Of a stretch of 52,607 nucleotides of DNA, positions 40,010 to 49,415 are shown piece after piece (the first letter of the stretch is position 1; every line of letters begins with the position of its first letter). The stretch covers positions 1-52,607 of the forward strand of contig NZ_LHZC01000034.1 of assembly GCF_001580615.1 (NCBI RefSeq). Direction: 5' to 3'. The translations under genes and the position numbers were made by a program. This DNA is from Acetobacter malorum. Lineage in GTDB: Bacteria > Pseudomonadota > Alphaproteobacteria > Acetobacterales > Acetobacteraceae. Under the pieces are notes generated by a model. That model was not told where the DNA came from and made no database searches. It was given only the letters and a program-made list of their open reading frames with translations.

Positions 40010-42301
40010 TTATGCGGCTTCTTTTTCGGATATTGCAGACCGGTGAAGAATATCCAGGCAGCCGGTCTCATAGAGGGCCAGCATCAGCTCTTTGAGTGTG
40101 AGCGTATTCTGACCTTCCATTTTTCTTCTGATTTCTCTTTCGAGGAAAGGACGTCGGCGAGATCTGGCTCGCTGGGCAACGTAAAAACACGGGTCACGCA
40201 GCGCATAGGAGAAAGTGGCAACCTCATCTTCCGGGGAAGGTGTCGATTTTGCCAGTTTTTCCTGCCAGATTTTGGTGTCGATTAGCTCCTGAGGAACGTT
40301 TGTTTCTTCAGGAATCATAAACCACTTCATTTTCTCCAGAACGGGGAAGCTTCGGCTTGTAAACCGGGCAATAACTACACTTCCGCTGAGGCCGGCCAAA
40401 ATCGGAGAGAACCAAAGGAAAAGGCTGACGGTGCTGATAGAATGTCCTGATGCCATCGAGAGGAGTGCTTCCGTCTGGGCAGGTATCGACATGATCTCCC
40501 AGAACAACACCGTGGAGGCGATAATGCCTATCCCAGAACTCCATGAGAAATTCTTGATGCAGGCAGACCATGGCAGGGCTTCATCATCTCGTTGTTGGGT
40601 CCCCCAGGAAATGCTTCTTCTTTTGGCCCATACCCAAAGAAATTTGGTTATGAATACCATCATCAGAGGAGAGAACAGGAAGCTAAAAGCGGTTTCGATG
40701 AATATGCAAAAAGCCATTTTGGGAAGGCCTCCATATTCTCCAGCTTTCTTCTCTTTTGCTGTTTTGATTACAGCCAGAAATCTAGGCGCCAGCATAAATA
40801 CAATCGATGCTATCAGCATCATGACAGCCGGGATCTCGATGCTTCCGATTTCTTTTTGGCTGAATTTACCAGCCTTCAGGAAGTTGACCATTGATCCGGC
40901 TGAAATGATCAAGAATATCCCCCAGAAGAAAGCTGAGAGATACCCCATAAACCCGGTTATAAAATTCTCACGGTGCGTCTTGTGAAGTCCATCCACAAAC
41001 AAAAGCCTCGTATGCTGCAAGTTCCCCTGCATCCAACGACGTTCCCTGATGAGAAAGCTTAAAATATTGGCTGGAATTTCCTCGTATGTCCCGCCAAGAT
41101 CCGGAAGGAACCACACTTCGTATCCCGCTCTGGCCATCAATGCCGCCTCCACGATGTCATGGCTCAGTGGCTTGCCTCCCCATGGTTTCGAACCGGGTAG
41201 GTCGGGGAGCAAGCAATGCTCCATGAATGGTCGTGTACGGATAAGAGCGTTATGACCAATGTAATTGGCGTGCCCCATATACATGGCTTGGAGAGCATAG
41301 GAAAAAGACGAGCCGTATAATCTCCCTGCGAATTGCTGCATTCTTCCAAACAGGCTTTTTCGCATGACCGGAGTAGGGTTGGTCTGCAGTATCCCTAGAC
41401 GATGGTTTCCCTCCATCATGCGCAGCAGTTGGTGGATTGTGTCACCATTCATGATGCTGTCAGCGTCCATAGCAAGCATGTAGTCATAATCTCTGCCCCA
41501 TCTCCGGCAGAAATCCGTCATATTGCCCAGCTTGGCGTTATCGTTTGAAATGCGCCAGCGATAGTGGAACTTCATCTGGGGGCAGGCCAGCCGTGCCTGG
41601 TCGATTGCAGCCACTTCCGCGATACGATAGGCAGGGTTCCTACTGTCAGACAGTAGAAAAAACTCATAATGATGAAAGTCTTCAGGCACGTTCGTCTGAA
41701 GAGATTGTGCAACAGCTATCATCCCAGCCACAACCCGGTGCGGGTCTTCGTGGTAAACTGGGAACACGATAGCGACCTTTGAGTCAGGTCGTGGATCTGT
41801 CTCCGTGTGCTTTGGGTGCCACGGATTGCCTATTGGGCCTTTTAATGCATGCCATGTTCCGATCAGAGTTTTGGAGAACGCATTAATCATGAAGAAATTC
41901 ATGATTGTCAGAAGAACGATGTATGCGACGGCAACTTCCTCTTGAGTGTGCTGTACAGATATCATTTCTGACGCGAGCGATGTCAGCAGTAGCGTGAGAG
42001 CCGCGCTTACAAGAAGGGATATTCTTCTCCTTCGTTCCACGACCTTTGGCCAAACAGGCTCTTCTCCGACAGGCTCCCCTTGCTCTTTCATATCAAAAAA
42101 GCGGCGCCGAAGTGCCGCTTTCCAAGATGTTTCCAGCACCGGAGTTCCTAAAGGAGTTCGATTGGGGGGCGGCGTTGTTTCCTGATGCTTCTGCGTATCG
42201 AGCCAGGTCGTCAGGTCTTCCCAGTTCGTGATGGACGGGGCGATTATACTCGCCTCGTCCACGGTCATGCCTGTCGCAGTGAGATAGGGTGTAAAGTCCA
42301 T
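40010..42301 (-). CDS. OpgH/MdoH-like membrane glucosyltransferase
   Basis: The product has 763 residues; the ATG overlaps the stop of the Wza-like gene (TAATG). A cytosolic N-terminus is followed by two membrane segments near 95-135, a GT2-type catalytic domain at about 175-430, then five or so membrane segments. Catalytic signatures: KVAIVFPVYHEDPHRV, LSDSRN, MLAMDADSIMNGDT (near 270-283), SHDIVEAALMARAGYEV near 381 and RERRWMQGN near 417, the Q/RxxRW-type motif. The family makes beta-1,2-glucan backbones of osmoregulated periplasmic glucans from UDP-glucose and moves them across the inner membrane. Here no opgG partner is present; instead the gene is coupled to capsule-type export genes, so the product may be exported as a surface glucan. 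Confidence 0.88.
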   Translation of the reverse strand: MDFTPYLTATGMTVDEASIIAPSITNWEDLTTWLDTQKHQETTPPPNRTPLGTPVLETSWKAALRRRFFDMKEQGEPVGEEPVWPKVVERRRRISLLVSAALTLLLTSLASEMISVQHTQEEVAVAYIVLLTIMNFFMINAFSKTLIGTWHALKGPIGNPWHPKHTETDPRPDSKVAIVFPVYHEDPHRVVAGMIAVAQSLQTNVPEDFHHYEFFLLSDSRNPAYRIAEVAAIDQARLACPQMKFHYRWRISNDNAKLGNMTDFCRRWGRDYDYMLAMDADSIMNGDTIHQLLRMMEGNHRLGILQTNPTPVMRKSLFGRMQQFAGRLYGSSFSYALQAMYMGHANYIGHNALIRTRPFMEHCLLPDLPGSKPWGGKPLSHDIVEAALMARAGYEVWFLPDLGGTYEEIPANILSFLIRERRWMQGNLQHTRLLFVDGLHKTHRENFITGFMGYLSAFFWGIFLIISAGSMVNFLKAGKFSQKEIGSIEIPAVMMLIASIVFMLAPRFLAVIKTAKEKKAGEYGGLPKMAFCIFIETAFSFLFSPLMMVFITKFLWVWAKRRSISWGTQQRDDEALPWSACIKNFSWSSGIGIIASTVLFWEIMSIPAQTEALLSMASGHSISTVSLFLWFSPILAGLSGSVVIARFTSRSFPVLEKMKWFMIPEETNVPQELIDTKIWQEKLAKSTPSPEDEVATFSYALRDPCFYVAQRARSRRRPFLEREIRRKMEGQNTLTLKELMLALYETGCLDILHRSAISEKEAA

Positions 42302-43497
42302 TACGGCCTCGCGATGAGAGCCGGTTCTGCCATCTGGAAGATGGTATTCAGCACCCGTGAAATCGGGATGATCGGAGATTCCGCCACGTAAACGATATCG
42401 TTGTTTTCCATGGGGAATGATTGCGAAGCGACGATACCGTCACCATCAGCCCACTCGAAGGTATAGAGCTTCGGCTTTTCGGCAGGTTTCTGCCGGAAGA
42501 TGAAAATTTTCGTGCTGTTAGCCGTGTTGGGGTTGAGGCCTTGTGCGGCTGCGATTGCAGATGCCAGGGTTGGAGCCTTACCGAAATTAACAAGGCCATT
42601 CCGGACGATGCCACCTCCGAGCATGGTCACTTGCACGGCAGGACGCTTTTTGAGAACCACTTTGTCTCGCTGGTGCAGGGGGATATCCTGATCCAGAGCC
42701 ACCGCGATTGGAAGTTCTGTCTCAGTCCCGTTCCGAACGACGGCTACAGTAACAGCATTCACGTTGGAGGTGTTGGATGAAGAACCGCCCGACGTCTCGA
42801 ATGAGGAATCTTCTTTCTCGTCAAGCGTATCGCTCCCATCGCCAAGTCCCATGGTGATGGCTTCGCTCAGCGAGATGCCTCCAGCATTCCACTGGACGAT
42901 GCGGGGCTTTCCGGTTGCTCCGGTGACGATAATACCCTCATGCCCCTTCACTACGCGGACAGTGGCGTCAGGATTGTGGATCATGCCAAGAGATTTGTAC
43001 CGCGCCATAATGGCTAGGCGGGCCTGCCCTTCTGTTTTCCCGGCCATGTTGATACGACCGGCGTAAGGAAGGGTGATGCCGCCTGTTGCATCAATCTGGA
43101 ACTTGCCTAGGGGAGTGCCTTGGATGCCACTGGCGAGTGTAGGTGAGGTAGATGCCTGAGAGGGTTCAATACCCAGCCCGCCGCCGCCGCCGCCTTCTGA
43201 GAAGCTCCAGAGTGACACCTGCACATCGTCCCCAGCGTGTAGGCGATAGTCACGGAGGGGGTCAGAATACGAAAGATATTGGAGAGCGCTTTCAAGAGCT
43301 GCTGCTTCTTTGTTGCGCGCTTCCGTCAGCATCTGTGACGCAACGGCGGGGGTAACTTTGAGGATTTCCACAGATTGTGCGGACTCCACCTCGTTGGCCA
43401 AGGGGCCAGCATTAGGCATGGAGGTCCCGCAAGCGCTGAGAGAAAGCAGAGTGGAAAATGAGACGGCCACGAGTGTAGTACGTGCGCGCAGTAGCAT
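42301..43497 (-). CDS. Wza/KpsD-like outer-membrane polysaccharide export lipoprotein
   Basis: The product has 398 residues; the ATG at 43497 has AGGATAG upstream. The lipoprotein signal peptide ends LSLSACG (lipid-modified Cys near 23). A polysaccharide-export domain follows (YRLHAGDDVQVSLWSF, GKFQIDATGGITLPYAGRINMAGKTEGQ, LGMIHNPDATVRVV) and one or two SLBB-like repeats (GIIVTGATGKP..., VTMLGGGIVRNGLVNFGKAPTLASAIAAAQGL). It would form the outer-membrane channel for polysaccharide export. It has an insertion with Gly/Ser/Asp-rich sequence near 225-250. Translation is coupled to the OpgH-like gene. Confidence 0.87.
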   Translation of the reverse strand: MLLRARTTLVAVSFSTLLSLSACGTSMPNAGPLANEVESAQSVEILKVTPAVASQMLTEARNKEAAALESALQYLSYSDPLRDYRLHAGDDVQVSLWSFSEGGGGGGLGIEPSQASTSPTLASGIQGTPLGKFQIDATGGITLPYAGRINMAGKTEGQARLAIMARYKSLGMIHNPDATVRVVKGHEGIIVTGATGKPRIVQWNAGGISLSEAITMGLGDGSDTLDEKEDSSFETSGGSSSNTSNVNAVTVAVVRNGTETELPIAVALDQDIPLHQRDKVVLKKRPAVQVTMLGGGIVRNGLVNFGKAPTLASAIAAAQGLNPNTANSTKIFIFRQKPAEKPKLYTFEWADGDGIVASQSFPMENNDIVYVAESPIIPISRVLNTIFQMAEPALIARP

Positions 43498-43544
43498 CGA
43501 ATTCTATCCTGTTCTTAAAATCTAAAAGGGAAAGCGGTTCAGGC

Positions 43545-44726
43545 CTAGCCGAGCACGATGAAAAAGATCATGGAGATGACGAACACGATCCCGATCCACT
43601 TAAGCCGATATGGTCCTGATGCGGCTTGCGGCTTGGACGGAGGAGAAATCACCTCAACGTAATAATGACTCTGGCTGGCTTTCAGGCGGCTTTCCTGCAG
43701 CGCTTCCTCAGCGGAGGACAACAGTTTTGCATCAGCCTTCCGCCGGATGTCTAAGCCTTCATAGATGGCCGCTTCCTGGATCATGTTGCGAGCATCGCCA
43801 GCGGCATTCTTCAGCCCATCGATCAAGGCATCAATTTGCGCTTGCACCGGCACAGCAGACGGACTGTTCGGCGTGTATTTTGTCAGTGCATTATACTGAC
43901 CGCTCATTTCGATGCGCTTGACGTCAAGCTCTTCCTGTTTTTGTGAAAGGGAGGTGTAGTCAATTTTGGGATCGAGTATGCCGATACGCCCTCGCCATTG
44001 GGAAATCGCGAGATCGTCGGCTTCCAGGGCTTTAGTGAGACGACTTACTTCGCGTTCCCCGGCTTTGATGGCTTCCCCGTCTTCGCGAGCATTGAGCTGG
44101 TTCAGGCTTTCGGTGGCATCAGAGACGAGGGCATTCGCGATATCCGTTGCGGCATCGGGGGTCCACCCGGTTACGGTGAGTTTTGCATTCCCCGTATCTT
44201 CGTCGATCTTCAGGTCGAAAGATCGATTAAAATAGCCTCGGGTTGCCACATCACCAGACCCACGGTGCCAAAGCGAACTGAGACCGCCTGAGCGCGCAAC
44301 GAAATCCCCACCCGCGTATATGTCAGCGATGTTGTATTGGGAGTTGATATGCTGGAAAGCCCCCCATGATTCAAGGCGATCCTTTAGCATCCATGTGTTT
44401 GCGGAGGCGTTGCTTTTACCCATCATGCTTGCGCCAGCGGAGGTGTCGCCCTTCTGCGCAGATGCTGGTGATGATACCCGAAGAATGGACTCCGATTCAA
44501 AAATGGGCGCAGCGATGAGACCGTAGTAGGTCACAGTAGCCAGATTTGGTACGGCTACCAGGATAAGGAACGTAGGAGATTTTAAAAAAAACAGACCGGC
44601 CGGAAGAGAGGGCTTTCTCTTTCCTGTGAGGCGACGAGTCTGAGCCCCAGAAGAGCTAACCGTTTTTTCGTTCCGCAAAGGTCGTGGGAGAAAATTATCC
44701 ACGAAAGGAAGATTGGTATCTGACAT
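43545..44726 (-). CDS. KpsE/CtrB/BexC-like polysaccharide export inner-membrane protein
   Basis: The product has 393 residues with two membrane segments near the ends (about 50-72 and 373-391), the hallmark of the family. Between them is a periplasmic coiled-coil region (AIKAGEREVSRLTKALEADDLAISQWRGR, KQEELDVKRIEMSGQYNAL) and the terminal ESRLKASQSHYYVEVISPPSKPQAA motif with the Pro-rich turn before the second membrane span. It links the inner-membrane synthase or transporter to the outer-membrane channel. No kinase domain, so it is not Wzc. First gene of a three-gene operon; the 239-bp gap upstream (44727..44965) should contain its promoter. Confidence 0.85.
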   Translation of the reverse strand: MSDTNLPFVDNFLPRPLRNEKTVSSSGAQTRRLTGKRKPSLPAGLFFLKSPTFLILVAVPNLATVTYYGLIAAPIFESESILRVSSPASAQKGDTSAGASMMGKSNASANTWMLKDRLESWGAFQHINSQYNIADIYAGGDFVARSGGLSSLWHRGSGDVATRGYFNRSFDLKIDEDTGNAKLTVTGWTPDAATDIANALVSDATESLNQLNAREDGEAIKAGEREVSRLTKALEADDLAISQWRGRIGILDPKIDYTSLSQKQEELDVKRIEMSGQYNALTKYTPNSPSAVPVQAQIDALIDGLKNAAGDARNMIQEAAIYEGLDIRRKADAKLLSSAEEALQESRLKASQSHYYVEVISPPSKPQAASGPYRLKWIGIVFVISMIFFIVLG

Positions 44727-44965
44727 GGAGGCGGCCTAAATGTTTAAGGGTGATAATAATGCGTGCCGATACAATAGCTTACGGGACCCCTTTCCTTGCC
44801 AATGTGGTTGCTGGCATAGGGGAGGAATGAATGTGAGGCAGCATACTGTAAGCCTTTGGCCTTGAGATAATACTCTGATAGGGGTCAATTCCTATCGTTC
44901 AAGGCCTGCCGTAGCATAAAGACAAGGTATAATCAAAGATTAATGGTTAGGAATAGTCCTTGGCG

Positions 44966-46318
44966 TCAGAACGCGGTGCGTTCATGGAAATAATCCTTGA
45001 TGGACATAACGCCGTCTTCTCTAACCGTTATCTCCAGCCCTTCAATGGCGCTGGCCACGTAAGGCTCAACCAGTCTCTTCCCGGCAACCCTTTCGGCATG
45101 GAAATGGCTGACCGCTCCCGCGCATTCAATGTGATGTGCTTCCCGACCCACATTGTTCATGCAGTACCAAAAGGTGCGGTCTATTTTTTTTACCCACCGG
45201 AACCCGCCAGAAGAGTTTACCCCTGATGCGCCCCCCTCCCATTTGATCATCGGGCCGCCGGCACCATAAATGGTCATCATCGCGGGGTTGAGGTAAGCGT
45301 GTGAATTCCCTCGGCGATTAAGCCCGGCAACAATTTCTTTGTCACCCAGATATTTCTGGAGGTGTTTACGCGCCGATACTTCTGCTTCCTGGGGATTTTT
45401 TGATGTGCAGTGAATGATATCGAGAATACCCCGGAATTCGTTTGCCTTTTTCCCGGATTTATCCGTGTAGTTCAGCCAGGACAGGATTGCCACAGCTTGC
45501 ATATAATAGGGTGCGTTCTCGATCCCAGACCATGGCTCACCGAGTTGAGATATGAAGACCTTTTCCGCCTGATCGACGTTCACCTCGCCTGCAGTAATCT
45601 CTATGCCGTTATCCCTCATCCACTCCTGCGGACTCTTGGATGGATTTTCGATCGGGCCGGCCAGCTCCGGCACAAACTCTGCGCTGTAGCGCGTGCCGTT
45701 CCACGCTTTGGCTTGATACTCAAAAAAACTTGGCCCAACACGGAGCCATTCTTTTTTCGTTTTCACCAGGAAAGTGATGCCTGAGTATTTCAGGAATATA
45801 TTGAGAAGTTTCCTAATAAAATCAGACCGACAGTCTCCCGTGAGAAAATAGCGGAAGGGCTTAAATGTGACTCTAAGGCCAAAAATATATGGGACGGCAG
45901 AGAGTTCTTTCCCCGTGAGGCTGTAGACGGTTTTGTAGCTTTTTTTTGGCTTGTTTCTGGTGGTTAGCCAAAAGAGCAAGCCTAGAACTGCTGCGTATCC
46001 GAAGAACATATGGCGGAAGTTGGAGATATCTTCAGCCACCCATAAAGCAGACTTCCAAGGGACAATGCCAATCTGGAAGGGCTTGCCTACCATCAAGTCA
46101 ACATAGCGCATCGCCTGCATGCCAGGGGCATCGTGAAGAAGATAAAGTTTGTCGAGCAGATGATACTGCCAGTCCGCATTTATAAAGATAATGTATTCGA
46201 CAACAGGCCTTATCCAAGGCCATAGAAAAGTGATCGCGAGCCAGATTAAGACAACGACCAGAAGGACGAGTTCTTCGCTCCCCATAAGGGGGGCGGCTTT
46301 TTCTGGGCGTGGCGCCAT
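44966..46318 (-). CDS. DotM/IcmP/TrbA-like type IVB secretion coupling-complex protein
   Basis: The product has 450 residues; the ATG overlaps the stop of the preceding transglycosylase gene (TAATG). Membrane segments lie near 14-35 and 103-120, then a soluble C-terminal domain. Family-like segments: ISQLGEPWSGIENAPYYMQAVAIL near 255-278, and FRWVKKIDRTFWYCMNNVGREAHHIECAGAVSHFHAE near 375-411, which corresponds to the conserved W-(L/V)-K-x-x-DR-x-x-W-Y-x-(L/M)-N-x-VGR region of DotM/TrbA proteins. Length fits TrbA (about 430). With DotL it would receive substrates for the type IVB channel; DotL is not found in the window. Identification by memory of family pattern. Confidence 0.7.
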   Translation of the reverse strand: MAPRPEKAAPLMGSEELVLLVVVLIWLAITFLWPWIRPVVEYIIFINADWQYHLLDKLYLLHDAPGMQAMRYVDLMVGKPFQIGIVPWKSALWVAEDISNFRHMFFGYAAVLGLLFWLTTRNKPKKSYKTVYSLTGKELSAVPYIFGLRVTFKPFRYFLTGDCRSDFIRKLLNIFLKYSGITFLVKTKKEWLRVGPSFFEYQAKAWNGTRYSAEFVPELAGPIENPSKSPQEWMRDNGIEITAGEVNVDQAEKVFISQLGEPWSGIENAPYYMQAVAILSWLNYTDKSGKKANEFRGILDIIHCTSKNPQEAEVSARKHLQKYLGDKEIVAGLNRRGNSHAYLNPAMMTIYGAGGPMIKWEGGASGVNSSGGFRWVKKIDRTFWYCMNNVGREAHHIECAGAVSHFHAERVAGKRLVEPYVASAIEGLEITVREDGVMSIKDYFHERTAF

Positions 46319-46890
46319 TATCCATGCTGTCCCTGTTGAAGAGGTATGCCCGATCCCTGACTCTGCGCCGTAACCTTGTTGAAGAATAACTCAGCGTAGT
46401 GAGAGGCAAATTTATATTGGTAGGCTCTTTTCGGTTTTGGGGTGTGTGAATTGTAGAGGCCAACAGCTTCTTTTAAGTCACCATCGGCCTCGTCGACATA
46501 GCGCCTGAACACCCATGTTCCGATCATGATGTTGTAGCACCCCCAGTCTCTCACTGCGACCCAGGCATCCCGTTGATTGCCGTTGAAGTGAAGTTTTGCC
46601 ACCTCTGGCATCCACCTACTATTTACCTGCATCGGACCCAGGTCATAGGTGCCATTATTGTTGCGATGCTCCAGGCCTAGCCGACCGCCTTCGGTGCGCA
46701 ACAGTGTTAGAATTATCCTATATGGGACATTGAACGCATCAGCGGATTTGAGGATGCACTCTCTCGTAACAGGTCTTTCTTCAGCCCTGCCATTTTGCGG
46801 AACCAGTACAGTCAGTCCAGCAGCTATTGCGAAGCTACGAGACAAGAAATGTATTCGTCTACGCAGTCTAGTGCTCAAGAGGCTCGACAT
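46318..46890 (-). CDS. VirB1/TrbN-like lytic transglycosylase
   Basis: The product has 190 residues from the ATG at 46890 (TTG at 46899 possible). The signal peptide ends around NGRAEE. The SLT domain shows catalytic Glu in LTLLRTEGG, the GTYDLGPMQVNSRW motif, and AVGLYNSHTPKPKRAYQYKFASHY as the last motif. It cuts peptidoglycan glycan strands to let the secretion channel or pilus pass. The coupled DotM-like gene supports a role in the transfer apparatus. Confidence 0.85.
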   Translation of the reverse strand: MSSLLSTRLRRRIHFLSRSFAIAAGLTVLVPQNGRAEERPVTRECILKSADAFNVPYRIILTLLRTEGGRLGLEHRNNNGTYDLGPMQVNSRWMPEVAKLHFNGNQRDAWVAVRDWGCYNIMIGTWVFRRYVDEADGDLKEAVGLYNSHTPKPKRAYQYKFASHYAELFFNKVTAQSQGSGIPLQQGQHG

Positions 46891-47015
46891 ATTCGTCAAT
46901 CACCGATCATGCATTATACCAAGCCAAAAGGGCCAATTCTGTATAAAAATGCCAACCGGTCATCTACGTTTCAAGGCAAAAACACCATATGCCCCTCCGT
47001 TGTCCTGGTCGGCGA

Positions 47016-47417
47016 TCAGTCTGGCTGATTAGTTTGGGCTATGCCCCACTCCAACATCGAGGAGATTGTCACACCGTAGCTCTTCGAGAGGCCTTTGATT
47101 GTCTGATGGGATTTCTGGTCGACCCAGCCACCGAGAAAAAACTTGCCGCGATTACACGTGGCTGTGTCGAGGCGGAGGGAGGCCCGTGGACCTCCTTCTC
47201 TGTGATCTCTCGATATTGCTATGGATATTCGACGTGTGTCGCCAACGGCCTCAGCGAAGGCGTTTACCGCTTCCTGGATGCAGTGAAGTCTTGTGATCCC
47301 CTCTTCCCTGCAGCGCCGGTCGACTATCGCGAACAGAGTGTGAGGGATGAAGCAGACAACCTTTTTCTTGTCGCCTTGCGAGGCGACCAAGAAGGGGAGG
47401 GGAGATTTAGCTGACAA
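47016..47417 (-). CDS. Double ribbon-helix-helix-like DNA-binding protein
   Basis: The product has 133 residues with a TTG start at 47417. Two segments look like ribbon-helix-helix units: a strand KKVVCFIP followed by helices LFAIVDRRCREEG and TRLHCIQEAVNAFAEAV; and a strand KFFLGGWVD followed by QKSHQTIKGLSKSYG and TISSMLEWGIAQ. Such proteins regulate plasmid genes or act as relaxosome accessory factors. A plus-strand frame over nearly the same stretch (46989..47414) lacks this pattern and is rejected. It lies 18 bp after the duplicated 659-residue gene, upstream of the transglycosylase and DotM-like genes. Confidence 0.6.
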   Translation of the reverse strand: MSAKSPLPFLVASQGDKKKVVCFIPHTLFAIVDRRCREEGITRLHCIQEAVNAFAEAVGDTRRISIAISRDHREGGPRASLRLDTATCNRGKFFLGGWVDQKSHQTIKGLSKSYGVTISSMLEWGIAQTNQPD

Positions 47418-47435
47418 TTTTCGTCTCGTCGTCTT

Positions 47436-49415
47436 CTATGGTTCTGGGGCGTATGTCTTTTCTGGATTATTCTCTGGCCCCTCCATCACAGGCTCCCCGA
47501 TCCTATCGTCCAGCAGGGCGGGGGCAGACAATTCCAGCAAAAGTGTCATGGCATCGGCCGGCGGCATATGCGCGTGCAATTCTCTCAACAGAGCTTGCGC
47601 CTTCATTGCTGCAGGACGGTGTATCTTACTGTTCAACGAGATCCCCTCCCTAGTGGCAAGCTGCTCCGGAGGGCCAAAGACCCCAGACTGCATCTGCTCA
47701 ACCAGGTCTCTCTTCTTTCTTGCTCCATTACGATCAAGGAACACCCCGTCCAGTGTTGCCCCGACCCATACGGGTCTTCCTGTCCGGGTGTCGATAATCG
47801 CACCTATTCCAGCACCGTTTTTCTCACCGCCGAGGTAATTGGCCAGTGCAATGGCAGTGGCATGTGGATCATCCATAAATGGACTCCTGATCTTCTCGCA
47901 GGCGTTTTTGAGTACCATTCCGCCAGCGGTAAGGTTCAGGAAGGGGGCCTCAGGGTTGCCAGTTAGTTCGAGAGCAGATGGGAAGTCGGCGACATTCTCC
48001 AATGGGGCCGATAGCTTTGTCTGGGCCTGATAATCGAACGTGCGTACAGGTTCTATCTGAGAAAGGTTCAGGGCAACAAGATGGATGGTTCCAGTGTCCT
48101 CCCTCTCGAATTTCAAAGCATCAATTCCGGCTTCATCCAGTAGTCTTTTTGCGCCCTTCGGAGACCTTCCTGCCACTTCCCAGTCCAGAAACTTGTGAGG
48201 AGGGATCAGTTTCTCTGAAGCTAGGTGCTGGAGCCAGAACAGAAGAGAATCTTTGAGAGACATAAAGTCATTGTCGGGGACCTCAGCGATTTTCCTGAAG
48301 TTGTGGCAGTACTTGACCAGGATTGTATTATCTCGACCTCCTGCGGGCATTTCTGCATCAAGTATGGAGAACTCCGAGACGGCTGTTTTTGCGCCGTCTG
48401 GCCGGAAATTCCATGCGTATTTCTTTCTCACGGGGAGTGCAGTAGTGCTAGGAGAGGATATGGTGAGAAGGCTCGCAAAGGCTTCGGATGGAGGTAGCAC
48501 CCCGCCAAGCTCTTTAGCCAGATTTTGCGCCTCACCTTTCAGCGGCTCATGAACGTGGCTGTCTAAAGAGATGCCTTGCCTCGCGATCAGCGAATCTGGA
48601 TTGCCGAACGCCCCCGCAGCCAACTGAGTTGCGATATCGCCGCGTTTGCGCGCGCCCATTCGGTCGAGGAAGATAATGTCCTCTCCGACTTTGAGCGTGG
48701 CGGCAATCCAGACAGGCCTTCCTGTCTGAGTGTCGAAGATCCCGCCTATTCCGGCCCCGGCCTTCTCCCCGCCAAGAAATTCTGCGAGCGCAAGCGCGAC
48801 CACATGAGAACTGGATACCAGATCCTCATCCAATTTACTGCATGCAGCCTGGATGGCGGCTCCCCCAGAGCTAAGATTGAGCAGACTCCCGTCTGGATTT
48901 AGCGACTGGATCTCGGGGGTCTTATCCAGCCACTGAATTGAAGGGGGGGCTGCATTGTCTCGATGATAGCGGAAATGGCTGACCTTGCTGACCTTGCTCT
49001 CATTGATAACGACTAAGCATGGCTGACGCGCACCTGACACAGTGAAGCGGAGGGCATCGATATCAGCCTCTTTAAGCAGTTGAGCAGCCTCATTCAGATC
49101 CGAGTTTTTTCTCCATTCAGAAACATCGACTTTCCTTATAAAACGCATCTTTGAGAGGTGATCGAACCACAGAGATAAAGATTTCTGAATTGGCAGCCCT
49201 CGGGTAAAGGGCACATCTACGACGCGCGAAAAGCTGTGCGCGTAACGATGAAGGGAGCTGTCCTGATCGGAAGGGATGCGCGGCAGCGCGGTATCGAGGA
49301 TGGTGAATAAACACGCGTCATGATCCGCATCCTGGGGGGTTAGCGCCCAGGCGGATTTTTTCGGTACTCTCCCGGTCTTATCTGTTTTCACTTCCATTCT
49401 TAAGTGCCGCCGCAT
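47436..49415 (-). CDS. Large protein made of two tandem copies of an unknown ~300-residue domain
   Basis: The product has 659 residues; ATG at 49415 or 49397. The two halves align from end to end: KKSAWAL with KKYAWNF; FTILDTALPR with FSILDAEMP; RYAHSFSRVVDVP with KYCHNFRKIAEVP; LLKEADIDALRF with LLDEAGIDALKF; FLGGEKAGAGIGGIFDTQTGRPVWIAATL with YLGGEKNGAGIGAIIDTRTGRPVWVGATL; and DRMGARKRGDIATQ with DRNGARKKRDLVEQ. Each copy thus contains a nearly constant GGEK-x-GAGIG, then D-T-x-TGRPVW block. It is cytoplasmic with a Pro-rich tail. No enzyme family recognised; large plasmid proteins with repeated modules often resemble polyvalent proteins delivered during conjugation. The duplication is certain, the role is not known. 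Confidence 0.8.
   Translation of the reverse strand: MRRHLRMEVKTDKTGRVPKKSAWALTPQDADHDACLFTILDTALPRIPSDQDSSLHRYAHSFSRVVDVPFTRGLPIQKSLSLWFDHLSKMRFIRKVDVSEWRKNSDLNEAAQLLKEADIDALRFTVSGARQPCLVVINESKVSKVSHFRYHRDNAAPPSIQWLDKTPEIQSLNPDGSLLNLSSGGAAIQAACSKLDEDLVSSSHVVALALAEFLGGEKAGAGIGGIFDTQTGRPVWIAATLKVGEDIIFLDRMGARKRGDIATQLAAGAFGNPDSLIARQGISLDSHVHEPLKGEAQNLAKELGGVLPPSEAFASLLTISSPSTTALPVRKKYAWNFRPDGAKTAVSEFSILDAEMPAGGRDNTILVKYCHNFRKIAEVPDNDFMSLKDSLLFWLQHLASEKLIPPHKFLDWEVAGRSPKGAKRLLDEAGIDALKFEREDTGTIHLVALNLSQIEPVRTFDYQAQTKLSAPLENVADFPSALELTGNPEAPFLNLTAGGMVLKNACEKIRSPFMDDPHATAIALANYLGGEKNGAGIGAIIDTRTGRPVWVGATLDGVFLDRNGARKKRDLVEQMQSGVFGPPEQLATREGISLNSKIHRPAAMKAQALLRELHAHMPPADAMTLLLELSAPALLDDRIGEPVMEGPENNPEKTYAPEP

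Noticed and set aside
44695..44703. TTATCCACG, one mismatch from a DnaA box
   Set aside because: It lies inside the KpsE-like gene, far from rep, and single near-matches are expected by chance.
46989..47414. Plus-strand frame of 141 codons
   Set aside because: It overlaps the double ribbon-helix-helix gene on the minus strand, which has a protein-like pattern and operon context; this frame has neither.
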